This document shows positions 51,474-59,096 of a stretch of DNA of 64,000 nucleotides, piece by piece. Location: positions 1 through 64,000 of the forward strand of contig NZ_NESL01000001.1 in assembly GCF_003063435.1 (NCBI RefSeq), read 5' to 3'. Both the position numbers and the translations under genes were made by a program. Source of the stretch: Limnohabitans sp. 2KL-1. Lineage in GTDB: Bacteria; Pseudomonadota; Gammaproteobacteria; Burkholderiales; Burkholderiaceae_C. How positions within the stretch are numbered: position 1 is the stretch's first letter; each line of letters starts with the position of its first letter. Below the pieces are notes generated by a model, which saw only the letters and a program-made list of their open reading frames with translations, did not search any database and was not told the DNA's origin.

Positions 51474-53690
51474 ATGACACAGATCAATTCCGAGTTCACT
51501 ACTCACGACATTGGCATCGGGGGTATGACATGCGCTTCATGCGTGGCACGGGTTGAAAAAGCTTTGGCCAAAGTGCCGGGTGTGGCGTCAGCCAGTGTCA
51601 ATTTGGCCACTGAATCCGCACGGGTGGTGGTTCACTCTGCCCAGGTCACCGACGCTCGTCTGCGCCGTGCCATTCGTGATGCCGGGTACGAGCCTCGCTC
51701 AGCCGATGCCGCAGAAATCGCCGGCAACCCATCAACATGGTCAGGTTTCGGACCTGTGGCGGTAGGCCTTTTGCTGTCCACACCTTTGGTGTTCCCCATG
51801 CTCGGAGATTTGTGGGGACAGCATTGGATGTTGCCTGCCTGGGTTCAGTTTGCACTGGCTACGCCTGTGCAATTCGTCCTTGGGGCACATTTTTACAAAG
51901 CGGGTTGGCATGCCCTCAAGGCCTTCACGGGGAATATGGATTTGCTGGTGTCGCTGGGCACCACTGCGGGCTGGGCTTTATCGGTTTGGTTGTGGCTGAG
52001 CGCTCACGAGGGCCACACACCTCACTTGTATTTTGAAGGTTCGTCCGTGGTCATCACGCTGGTCATGCTGGGCAAATGGCTGGAAACCCGTGCCAAACGA
52101 CAGACCACCGAAGCCATTCGCGCTTTGCATGCCTTGCGGCCGGACAAGGCGCATTGGTTGAGCGACGAAGGCGAAACCGATGTACCCGTGGATGAAATCC
52201 TGGTGGGGGATCGCATCGTGGTCAAGCCGGGCGAACGTTTTCCACTGGATGGTGAATTGCTCGAAGGGCAGACCCAAGTGGATGAATCCATGCTCACCGG
52301 AGAACCATTGCCCGTGTCTAAGGCCTTGGGTTCGCCACTGACCGGAGGGTCCATCAACGGTGATGGACGCGTGGTCATGCAGGTCAAGGCAGTGGGCCAT
52401 GAAACTGTTCTGTCGCACATCATTCGCTTGGTTGAAGATGCGCAGGCCGCCAAGGCACCCATTCAGCGTTTGGTGGACAAGGTGTCTGAAATTTTTGTGC
52501 CGGTGGTTTTGCTGGTGGCCTTGATCACTCTGGTTGTCTGGATGGTGCAGGCTGTGCCGTTTGAAACAGCTTTGATCCATGCCGTGGCAGTCTTGGTCAT
52601 TGCATGTCCTTGTGCCTTGGGTTTGGCGACTCCTGTGGCCATCATGGCCGGTACGGGTGTGGCGGCCAAACATGGCATTTTGATCAAGGATGCACAGGCT
52701 CTCGAAATCGCACACCGCGTACAAACCGTGGCCTTTGACAAAACAGGCACACTCACCGTGGGACAGCCGCGCCTGATTCAACAAGTAGGCGTTGTCGGAG
52801 AACAAGAGAGCACGCTGTTGATGTGGGCTGCGAGTGTGCAAAGTGGCAGCGAGCACCCTTTGGCGCGTGCTGTGGTCAAGGCTGCAACGGCGCAAGGTCT
52901 GAGCTTGCAAACGCCACAAGCATTGCAAGCCGTTCCAGGTAAAGGGGTGCAAGCGGTGGTGGGTGGACGCCACATGAGTCTGGGCAGTTTGCGCTGGCTA
53001 CAGGAAGAAGGCCTGGATGCAGCACAGTGGCAAGAAGACATCGCGCAATTGCAATCGCAAGGTGCCACCTTGTCAGCACTGGCCGAGCGTACCGAAGCCG
53101 GGCTCCAAGGCCTGCTGCTGATGGCCTTTGGTGACGAGCCCAAACCGGGTGCTGCGCAGGCATTAAGTGCTTTGCGTGCTCGTGGCCTCAAGCTGGTCAT
53201 GATTTCAGGAGACAACCAGGCCGCCGCCGATGCCATGGCTTACCGTCTGGGTTTGCGACCGCAAGAAGGTGAGGTGCTGGCCAATGTCTTACCGGGTGAC
53301 AAAGCCGCACAAGTTAAAAAATTGCGCGAAGGCGATGGGCATGGACCCAGAGTCGTGGCGATGGTGGGTGATGGCGTGAACGACGCACCCGCACTGGCCG
53401 CAGCCGATGTCGGTCTGGCCATGGGCAACGGTACAGATGTGGCCATGCACGCGGCAGGCATCACCCTCATGCGCGGCGATGTTGCACTGGTGGGGGCGGC
53501 ACTGGACATTTCAGCACGCACAGTTGCCAAAATCCGGCAAAACCTGTTCTGGGCTTTTGCTTACAACGTGGCAGGTATTCCGTTGGCTGCGCTGGGGTAT
53601 TTGAACCCGGTCATCGCCGGAGCGGCCATGGCACTCAGCTCGGTGAGTGTGATGAGCAATGCCCTGCTGCTCAAACGCTGGAAACCCTGA
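51474..53690 (+). CDS. copA: Copper-translocating P1B-type ATPase
   Basis: 738 residues, with one N-terminal HMA domain ([20 protein letters not shown]) and eight transmembrane segments. The TGE loop is [13 protein letters not shown], the transport motif is [10 protein letters not shown], phosphorylation is at DKTGTLT, and SEHPLARAV and [20 protein letters not shown] complete the ATPase core. CPC plus a single MTCASC domain indicates Cu(I) export from the cytoplasm. It is flanked by copZ (divergent) and the hemerythrin gene 75 bases downstream. Confidence 0.93.
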   Translation: MTQINSEFTTHDIGIGGMTCASCVARVEKALAKVPGVASASVNLATESARVVVHSAQVTDARLRRAIRDAGYEPRSADAAEIAGNPSTWSGFGPVAVGLLLSTPLVFPMLGDLWGQHWMLPAWVQFALATPVQFVLGAHFYKAGWHALKAFTGNMDLLVSLGTTAGWALSVWLWLSAHEGHTPHLYFEGSSVVITLVMLGKWLETRAKRQTTEAIRALHALRPDKAHWLSDEGETDVPVDEILVGDRIVVKPGERFPLDGELLEGQTQVDESMLTGEPLPVSKALGSPLTGGSINGDGRVVMQVKAVGHETVLSHIIRLVEDAQAAKAPIQRLVDKVSEIFVPVVLLVALITLVVWMVQAVPFETALIHAVAVLVIACPCALGLATPVAIMAGTGVAAKHGILIKDAQALEIAHRVQTVAFDKTGTLTVGQPRLIQQVGVVGEQESTLLMWAASVQSGSEHPLARAVVKAATAQGLSLQTPQALQAVPGKGVQAVVGGRHMSLGSLRWLQEEGLDAAQWQEDIAQLQSQGATLSALAERTEAGLQGLLLMAFGDEPKPGAAQALSALRARGLKLVMISGDNQAAADAMAYRLGLRPQEGEVLANVLPGDKAAQVKKLREGDGHGPRVVAMVGDGVNDAPALAAADVGLAMGNGTDVAMHAAGITLMRGDVALVGAALDISARTVAKIRQNLFWAFAYNVAGIPLAALGYLNPVIAGAAMALSSVSVMSNALLLKRWKP

Positions 53691-53765
53691 ATATTCTTGA
53701 CCTGTGTCATGGCATGACATGCAGCATTGGCGCAAAGTGAAAACTCTTTTTAAAGGCCAGTTTTC

Positions 53766-54347
53766 ATGAAAAATCCCAACGCACTGCAAATCATCCGTGA
53801 CGAACATGCCTCGTTGGCCGCCATGCTGCAGTCCATGCGGTTGATGGTGCAGCGTGGTCCTGAAGCAGATCGCCCTCAATTTTTCAATGTGGTGCGTGCC
53901 ATGTTGTTTTATATCGATGAATTCCCAGAACGCTTGCATCACCCCAAGGAGTCCAATTTATTGTTCCCGAAGGTCGTGAAAGCAGCACCCCAGCTCATGG
54001 GTGCCATCGACAAACTCGAACGCGATCACATGTACAGTGAAAAAGCAGCGCGTGATTTGCAACACCTGCTGCTCGCTTGGGAGTTGCTGGGCCACGGCCG
54101 CCGCAAAGCATTTGAAGAGGCTTTTGACACTTATGTGAACTTTTACCTGGAACACATGAATCTAGAAGAGTCCGTGATCCTGCCAGAAGCACAGCGCTGC
54201 CTGACGCAAGAGGACTGGCAATTGCTGAACTTGGCATTTGCAGAGAACGCCGACCCATTGTCGGGCCATTACCCCCCAGCCAAAGAATACGAAAAACTGT
54301 TCAGCCTGATCGTCATGCGGGCACCATCGCCCATTGGCCTGGGTTGA
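53766..54347 (+). CDS. Hemerythrin-like domain protein
   Basis: 193 residues. A hemerythrin/HHE cation-binding four-helix bundle with metal ligands in IIRDEHASLAAML, ERLHHPKESNLLFP, LERDHMYSEKAARDLQHLL and FYLEHMNLEESVILPEAQ, the RIC-like spacing of a non-haem di-iron site. It is cytoplasmic; roles in oxygen/NO sensing or iron-sulfur repair are known for relatives. It lies between copA and oriC-like module B on the plus strand and may be read with copA. Confidence 0.88.
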   Translation: MKNPNALQIIRDEHASLAAMLQSMRLMVQRGPEADRPQFFNVVRAMLFYIDEFPERLHHPKESNLLFPKVVKAAPQLMGAIDKLERDHMYSEKAARDLQHLLLAWELLGHGRRKAFEEAFDTYVNFYLEHMNLEESVILPEAQRCLTQEDWQLLNLAFAENADPLSGHYPPAKEYEKLFSLIVMRAPSPIGLG

Positions 54348-54404
54348 ATGCCGAGCACTTCACTTTTGAATCCGCCCATTGACCTGATGGGGTGCGCATA
54401 AGTC

Positions 54405-54620
54405 TGTGAATAAAAAAAGGGCAACACCCTGCTTATCCACAGCCTACCCCACTTGCTGAAAGTTGTTCATGTATAGCGATCAGTTCCAAAGCACAGTCAC
54501 GCACAACTTCAACGATGACCTAAGTCCTTGTCAGCATTGGTTAAAACAGGCTTTTCCACAGAGGAGGTCAATGCTTATCTACTATGACTATTTAAAGATA
54601 TAAGAATATAGAAGAATAGA
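54405..54620 (+). other. oriC-like module B (inverted partner of 48920-49125)
   Basis: DnaA-box-like TGTGAATAA at 54405, TTATCCACA at 54433, AAGTTGTTCATG at 54460, GTCACGCAC at 54496, CTAAGTCCTTGTCA at 54520, TTTTCCACA at 54552, a 13-base spacer, then CTTATCTACTATGACTATTT (trio-like) and AAAGATATAAGAATATAG. The offsets from the first box to every later element are identical to module A (28, 55, 91, 115, 147 bases). A hand count gives about 102 identities in 169 ungapped positions, concentrated in these blocks. It fills most of the gap 54348-54650. Confidence 0.8.
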
Positions 54621-54650
54621 AAAAATCCAAATTGGCAGGGAGCAAGGCTT

Positions 54651-55304
54651 TCAGAACATCCATTTCAGCCCCATGGTGGTCAAAGTTTGGCCCGCTTGAT
54701 AGCCCAAGCTGGCATCAATCTGAAGCTGTGGCAATACGTCATGGCGCAAACCGATCGCTCGCGCAGGTTTTGAATTTTGCTGACCAAAACTTTCGAGGTG
54801 CAGGGTCACGCTGCCCAGTGACCGCTCCCAGGCCAAACCACGCGTGATGACATAAGAGCCTGCCTGATCCTGGGCAGAGCCCAGGTTGGCATGCAAACTG
54901 CCCCACAAAGGGTGGTGACAAGTGAGCAAGCCGTTGGCATAAGGGCGTGATTTTTCAGAGCCGGTTTGCGACAAACCCAACAAAGCACCCCAGTTGCACC
55001 CTTGCTCCTGCGAAACCGTGAGACGGAATTTGACTTGGACAGCTGTGGTGCTGAGCTGGCTGTGGCTATCGCGGGAAAACGCTGCGGCCAATTCCACCCC
55101 GTCGGCAGGTGACCATGCGGGTGCCACGGTCCATGCCCGGGGACCTGCTGAGTTGTGTGCCCACCAGGTTTCCACATGACCTTCACCGGGTTCGTTCACG
55201 TTGGCGTCTTCCACAGACAACGGTCGCCCTGCATGCACATGTCCCCATGTCAGGATCAACAAGCATGCGCTGGCGCTGCGCATAAAAAATGAAAACGGTT
55301 TCAT
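54651..55304 (-). CDS. Exported protein of unknown function, possibly outer-membrane
   Basis: 217 residues with a signal peptide (about 1-26, SACLLILTWGHVHAG). The body is rich in alternating hydrophobic strands (VQVKFRLTVSQ, VTLHLESFGQQ, QLQIDASLGYQAG) and ends in WMF with a C-terminal aromatic, as in outer-membrane beta-barrels. No family recognised; it resembles small transporter-like or heavy-metal-associated surface proteins only in general character. Located 18 bases downstream of the aldolase gene on the same strand. Confidence 0.6.
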   Translation of the reverse strand: MKPFSFFMRSASACLLILTWGHVHAGRPLSVEDANVNEPGEGHVETWWAHNSAGPRAWTVAPAWSPADGVELAAAFSRDSHSQLSTTAVQVKFRLTVSQEQGCNWGALLGLSQTGSEKSRPYANGLLTCHHPLWGSLHANLGSAQDQAGSYVITRGLAWERSLGSVTLHLESFGQQNSKPARAIGLRHDVLPQLQIDASLGYQAGQTLTTMGLKWMF

Positions 55305-55322
55305 GGTCAGGGCCTTCTTGGT

Positions 55323-56108
55323 TCAAAGTTTGTAATCAGGGCTTTCGCGTTCCAGTTTGCGCAGCAGCGACGGCCAGACAAATGCCCCACCCAAGCCACC
55401 GGTTTGTACGCGCATGGCGGTGGCCACGCCGTTCAGAATTTGCGGGTCCACGGCCGTGAGGTCCGCAGCGTTGGACTGACCGGCCAGCGCATCCACTTGA
55501 ATGCGGCAGGTGTTTTCGAAGGTGTACATGGACAAAAACGCGTCAGCGATTGTTTTGCCCACGGTCAACAGACCATGGTTGCGCAACATCAGGTAATTGG
55601 CGCTGCCCAAATCGGCTTGCAGGCGCAGCTTTTCTTCGTCGCGAATGGCCACGCCTTCATAGCCGTGGTAGGCCAGCGAGGCCAGCACAAACGTGCTTTG
55701 CTGGCTGATGGGCAACACACCGTGCTTCTGTGCGCTGACGGCCACCCCGGCCCGTGTGTGCGTGTGCAACACACAACCCGCGTCGGGCCGGGCTTCGTGC
55801 ACGGCACTGTGGATCACAAAACCAGCCGGATTGACAGGAAACGGGCTGTCGTTCAGTTTGTTGCAAGCCATGTCCACTTTGACCAAACTGGACGCGGTGA
55901 TCTCGTCAAACATCAGGCCGTAGGGGTTGATCAGAAACTGGTGCCCATCGCCCGCCATCGACTCGGGCAGCTTGGCGCTGATGTGGGTGAACACCAGATC
56001 GCTCCAGCCGTACAGGGCTACTAAGCGGTAACAAGCCGCCAGATCGGTGCGCAACTGCCACTCGTCGGGGTGCACGCTGTCTTTCAGGGAAGAGGTGTTA
56101 AACGTCAT
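55323..56108 (-). CDS. Class II aldolase/adducin family protein
   Basis: 261 residues from ATG 56108. Class II aldolase fold with VALYGWSDLVFTHISAKLPE, the zinc-binding HTHTRAGVAVSA and the later His in MLRNHGLLTVGKT. Members with the DLVFTHIS start act on sugar-phosphate or hydroxyacid substrates; many in Burkholderiales are uncharacterised. It could also be a non-enzymatic adducin-like protein, but the metal ligands are complete. Confidence 0.85.
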   Translation of the reverse strand: MTFNTSSLKDSVHPDEWQLRTDLAACYRLVALYGWSDLVFTHISAKLPESMAGDGHQFLINPYGLMFDEITASSLVKVDMACNKLNDSPFPVNPAGFVIHSAVHEARPDAGCVLHTHTRAGVAVSAQKHGVLPISQQSTFVLASLAYHGYEGVAIRDEEKLRLQADLGSANYLMLRNHGLLTVGKTIADAFLSMYTFENTCRIQVDALAGQSNAADLTAVDPQILNGVATAMRVQTGGLGGAFVWPSLLRKLERESPDYKL

Positions 56109-56197
56109 GGCCGGGCTCCAGGCAAACAAGGAAACACCAGCTTAATGATGATCCGAGGATGCCGATGACGTTTTGGTGACTGCAAGAGCGTTTTCAG

Positions 56198-56497
56198 TCA
56201 CCCAGACCCGCATCCATCTGGCTGCGTCAGCTTTTCCAGTTGCATCAGATAAGCCCGCGCAAACTGCCCGCCATCGTCTTGCGGGCCGCACATTTCGGCC
56301 GAAGCTTGGAGCTGGCCGCACACCGCCGGGCGCGTGGGCAGGCCGAAGATTTGGCAGCGCCCTTGTGCGTCCAGCTGCACGCAGGGCACGCCCGCCGGTT
56401 TGCCCTGCGGCATGCCGGGAATGGCCGAGGAGATGGACGGGGCGGTGCAGCAGGCGGCGCAGCCGGGGCGGCAAGTCAATTTAAGGGCTGTGTTCAT
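56198..56497 (-). CDS. YkgJ-type cysteine cluster protein
   Basis: 99 residues. The family cysteine pattern is visible: [42 protein letters not shown] and MCG, likely coordinating zinc or an iron-sulfur cluster. Its ATG overlaps the mltA stop by four bases, so it is translationally coupled to it. The function is unknown. Confidence 0.82.
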   Translation of the reverse strand: MNTALKLTCRPGCAACCTAPSISSAIPGMPQGKPAGVPCVQLDAQGRCQIFGLPTRPAVCGQLQASAEMCGPQDDGGQFARAYLMQLEKLTQPDGCGSG

Positions 56498-57648
56498 TTC
56501 GGCCACAGCACCCAGAGTTTGAGCGGCTGCTTGAGCCGCCCGGCCAGCTCGCCTGCGGCGGTGCCCGAGCCCGCGTAGTAGTCGGCTCGCACCGCGCCCA
56601 CGATGGCGGTGCCGGTGTCTTGCGCCAGCACCAGCCGGTCGAGCGTGGTTTGTGGTCCGCTCGATTGCAGCCAGACCGGCGTGCCATAAGGGATGCTGCC
56701 CCGGTCCACCGCGATTGAGCGCCCGGCCGTGAGCGGCACGCCTTGTGCGCCTTTGGGGCCAGGGGGCGTCACGCCGGGCGGCAGGGCTTCTTCCTTGAAG
56801 AACACCACGCGGGGGTTTTGCCATAGCAGCTCGTTCACGCGAGACGGGTTGCGGCTGATCCAGTCCTTGATACCGGGCCAGCTGGCGTCGCGGATCTGGC
56901 CTTGGTCGAGCAGCCAGCGGCCGATGCTTTTGTAAGGTTGGTCGTTGGTGGCGGCAAAGGCCAGGCGCACCATGCGCTGGCGGCCATCGGGCTCGGTCAC
57001 GTTGATCAGCCCTGAGCCCTGGATGTGCAGCACCATCGCGTCCACGGGGTCGGCCAGATAAACCAGCTCCTTGCCGCGCAAGGCGGCGCGGGCGGCGGAC
57101 ACGGTCTCCATCTCCTGCCGGCTGTACCAGGGCTTGCGCTGGGCCAGACTGGCGGGCGGGGCGTAAAGTGGCACCACGAAGCCCTTGCGCGGCAGGCGTG
57201 AGGCGTCCATCACCGGCTCGTAATAGCCGGTCAGCAGGCCTTCGCTGCGTTGCTCGTTCGATTCGACCCGGTAGGGCTGCAGGTTCTGGCGTATCCAGCT
57301 GCGCTGCGCCTGGGGCGAGGCGCTGGCCAGGCGCTGCACCTCGGGGCACAGCGCTTTCCATGCGGCTGCGGGGCGTTGGCAGCTTTGCAGCCAGGCGGGC
57401 CAGGCGTCTTGCACCGCATCGGTCTCCAGCCCGGGCAGCTCGGTCCAGCGCACCGGCACCCAGCGGCTTTGGGCTTGGGTGATGGCGGGGGGCAAGGGGC
57501 TGTTGTCCGCAGGCGCCACGATGGGGGCTTCTGGTGCAGGGGTTTGGACCACCGGGGTCCATGAGCAACCGGTCATCATGCCTACAATCGCGGCCAACAA
57601 GAAGCCGATCCGCTGCGGGTGGCGGGTCAAGAAACGGGGTTTTTGCAT
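56494..57648 (-). CDS. mltA: Membrane-bound lytic murein transglycosylase A
   Basis: 384 residues from ATG 57648; a longer frame to 57699 is less likely because the shorter one puts the lipobox (GMMTGC) about 30 residues in. MltA domain: [37 protein letters not shown] and [20 protein letters not shown]; the C-terminal 3D domain has [12 protein letters not shown] and [20 protein letters not shown] with its catalytic Asp residues. Outer-membrane lipoprotein that cuts peptidoglycan to 1,6-anhydro products. Confidence 0.92.
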   Translation of the reverse strand: MQKPRFLTRHPQRIGFLLAAIVGMMTGCSWTPVVQTPAPEAPIVAPADNSPLPPAITQAQSRWVPVRWTELPGLETDAVQDAWPAWLQSCQRPAAAWKALCPEVQRLASASPQAQRSWIRQNLQPYRVESNEQRSEGLLTGYYEPVMDASRLPRKGFVVPLYAPPASLAQRKPWYSRQEMETVSAARAALRGKELVYLADPVDAMVLHIQGSGLINVTEPDGRQRMVRLAFAATNDQPYKSIGRWLLDQGQIRDASWPGIKDWISRNPSRVNELLWQNPRVVFFKEEALPPGVTPPGPKGAQGVPLTAGRSIAVDRGSIPYGTPVWLQSSGPQTTLDRLVLAQDTGTAIVGAVRADYYAGSGTAAGELAGRLKQPLKLWVLWPK

Positions 57649-57826
57649 GGGTCTGATTTTGCTGGAAGCTTTGCTGGCCTTGTTGATCTTCGTCGCCATT
57701 GTCTGGTGGACGATGTTTTCAGGGCGAAAGAAAGGTGAATTGCCGTCAAGCCGACAGGATGCAGAACCCGTTGAACCCGTGGTACCTGATTCGGTTCAAA
57801 AATCGCCCGATGACAAACCTCACTGA
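57647..57826 (+). CDS. Possible small membrane protein divergent from mltA
   Basis: 59 residues with one N-terminal transmembrane helix ([20 protein letters not shown]) and a charged tail ([19 protein letters not shown]). Its ATG shares two bases with the mltA start on the other strand (CATG). There is no evident ribosome site. Composition and the helix look like a real protein, but the start overlap makes either this gene or the chosen mltA start uncertain. It converges on the NlpC/P60 gene. Confidence 0.45.
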   Translation: MGLILLEALLALLIFVAIVWWTMFSGRKKGELPSSRQDAEPVEPVVPDSVQKSPDDKPH

Positions 57827-57836
57827 AGTGACGGGT

Positions 57837-58385
57837 TCAGTCCAACATCGATTGCGCACCTTCAAAGCGTTGCGCGTAATAGCGGTTGCTCAGGCTGTCC
57901 ATGCGCACCCCGGTGCGCGGGTTGCTGGCGTGTACGAAGCGGCCCTCGCCCACGTACACGCCTACATGGGAATGCCGTGAACCAAGGGTGTTGAAAAACA
58001 CCAGATCGCCTGGCAAAAGTTGTGCAGGATCAATGGGCCTGGACTGGCGGCCCAGATCGGCGGCGCTGCCTTTGACGGGGATGCCTGCACCTTCCTTGTA
58101 GACGTGTGCCACCAATCCCGAGCAATCAAAACCGGTGGCCGGACCGCGTCCGCCCGAGGTGTATCGGGTGTCCAGCAGCCCCATGGCGACCAGTGCCAGG
58201 TCGTTGCGCACGGGGTTGTAAGCGGCGGCGGCAGAAGCAGACAATGGTTTTGCTGGGGGTTTAGTCCGTGATGCACAGGCCACCAGTGCCAGTGACAACG
58301 CCAACGTTGTGCACAGCGTCAGGCCTCGGACCAACCGCCCCTGTGAGAAAGGTCCAACAGTTTGGGGTTTGGCAGCGCTTTTCAT
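57837..58385 (-). CDS. NlpC/P60 family peptidoglycan endopeptidase lipoprotein
   Basis: 182 residues. Signal with lipobox LALVAC near residue 37, then an NlpC/P60 domain with the catalytic Cys in GRGPATGFDCSGLVAHVY, the His in RHSHVGVYVGEGRFVHA and the third polar residue in HASNPRTG. It cleaves D-Glu-DAP cross-peptides in the cell wall. Its start overlaps the stop of the response-regulator gene by four bases, so it is made with that pair. Confidence 0.9.
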   Translation of the reverse strand: MKSAAKPQTVGPFSQGRLVRGLTLCTTLALSLALVACASRTKPPAKPLSASAAAAYNPVRNDLALVAMGLLDTRYTSGGRGPATGFDCSGLVAHVYKEGAGIPVKGSAADLGRQSRPIDPAQLLPGDLVFFNTLGSRHSHVGVYVGEGRFVHASNPRTGVRMDSLSNRYYAQRFEGAQSMLD

Positions 58386-59047
58386 GCCAGTGAGCGCAGC
58401 AAATTGGCCAGTTCCACGGCGGACTTCACATCCATTTTCTCGAATACGCGTGCGCGGTGGACTTCGACCGTACGCACGCTGATGTCAAGTTGGTCCGCAA
58501 TCAGTTTGTTGGGCAAGCCTTCCACCACCAGACGCATCACATCGCGCTCCCGTTCGGTCAATTCGGCCAAACGTGATTGAAGCAATTGCTGTTGTTGACG
58601 AATGAACAACCGTTCTTGCGACAAGGCCAGTGCCTGCTCCACCCGGTCTACCAGGGCGTTGTCCGAAAAGGGTTTTTCACAAAAATCAAAAGCCCCACGC
58701 TTGACGCTGTCCACCGCCGTGGGCACATCGGCATGGCCAGTCAGAAAAATGACGGGCCAAGCATGGGCGATGCCGTTGTTCAAGAGCAGTTCAAACAAGG
58801 CCAGACCGCTCATGCCCGGCATGCGCACATCCAGCAACACGCAGCCAGCTTGTCGCGGCAACGAGGGTGCAGCTGTTGGGCCAATGGGCAATGTTTGAAC
58901 GCTGTGTGTGAGCATGTCCAGAAATTTTTCTGCACTGTCAAAAGACTCGCTCAGCAAGCGTCGGGTGCGCAGCAACCAGGCCATGCCTTCGCGGACACTG
59001 GCATCGTCATCCACGATGAAAACGGTGGGCGTGTCGGTCAGGTTCAT
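58382..59047 (-). CDS. FixJ/DctR-type response regulator
   Basis: 221 residues. Receiver VFIVDDDASVREGMAWLLRT with phosphoacceptor Asp in VLLDVRMPGMSGLALFELLL and the conserved Lys in FCEKPFSDNALVDRV; LuxR-type helix-turn-helix LTERERDVMRLVVEGLPNKL, IADQLDISVRTVEVHRARV at the C-terminus. The receiver contains an insertion (about 45-65). It binds DNA as a dimer after phosphorylation by the PAS kinase encoded 49 bases upstream. The target is probably C4-dicarboxylate uptake by analogy, but no dct genes are in the window. Confidence 0.9.
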   Translation of the reverse strand: MNLTDTPTVFIVDDDASVREGMAWLLRTRRLLSESFDSAEKFLDMLTHSVQTLPIGPTAAPSLPRQAGCVLLDVRMPGMSGLALFELLLNNGIAHAWPVIFLTGHADVPTAVDSVKRGAFDFCEKPFSDNALVDRVEQALALSQERLFIRQQQQLLQSRLAELTERERDVMRLVVEGLPNKLIADQLDISVRTVEVHRARVFEKMDVKSAVELANLLRSLA

Positions 59048-59096
59048 GGGGGCATCTTATCCAAAACAGCGCGCATGGCGCATTCATGCGGTCGCA

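Noticed and set aside
48920-54620. Inverted origin modules as a recombination switch flipping the copper genes
   Set aside because: Longest exact shared blocks are about 14 bases and overall identity is about 60 percent, too little for ordinary homologous recombination.
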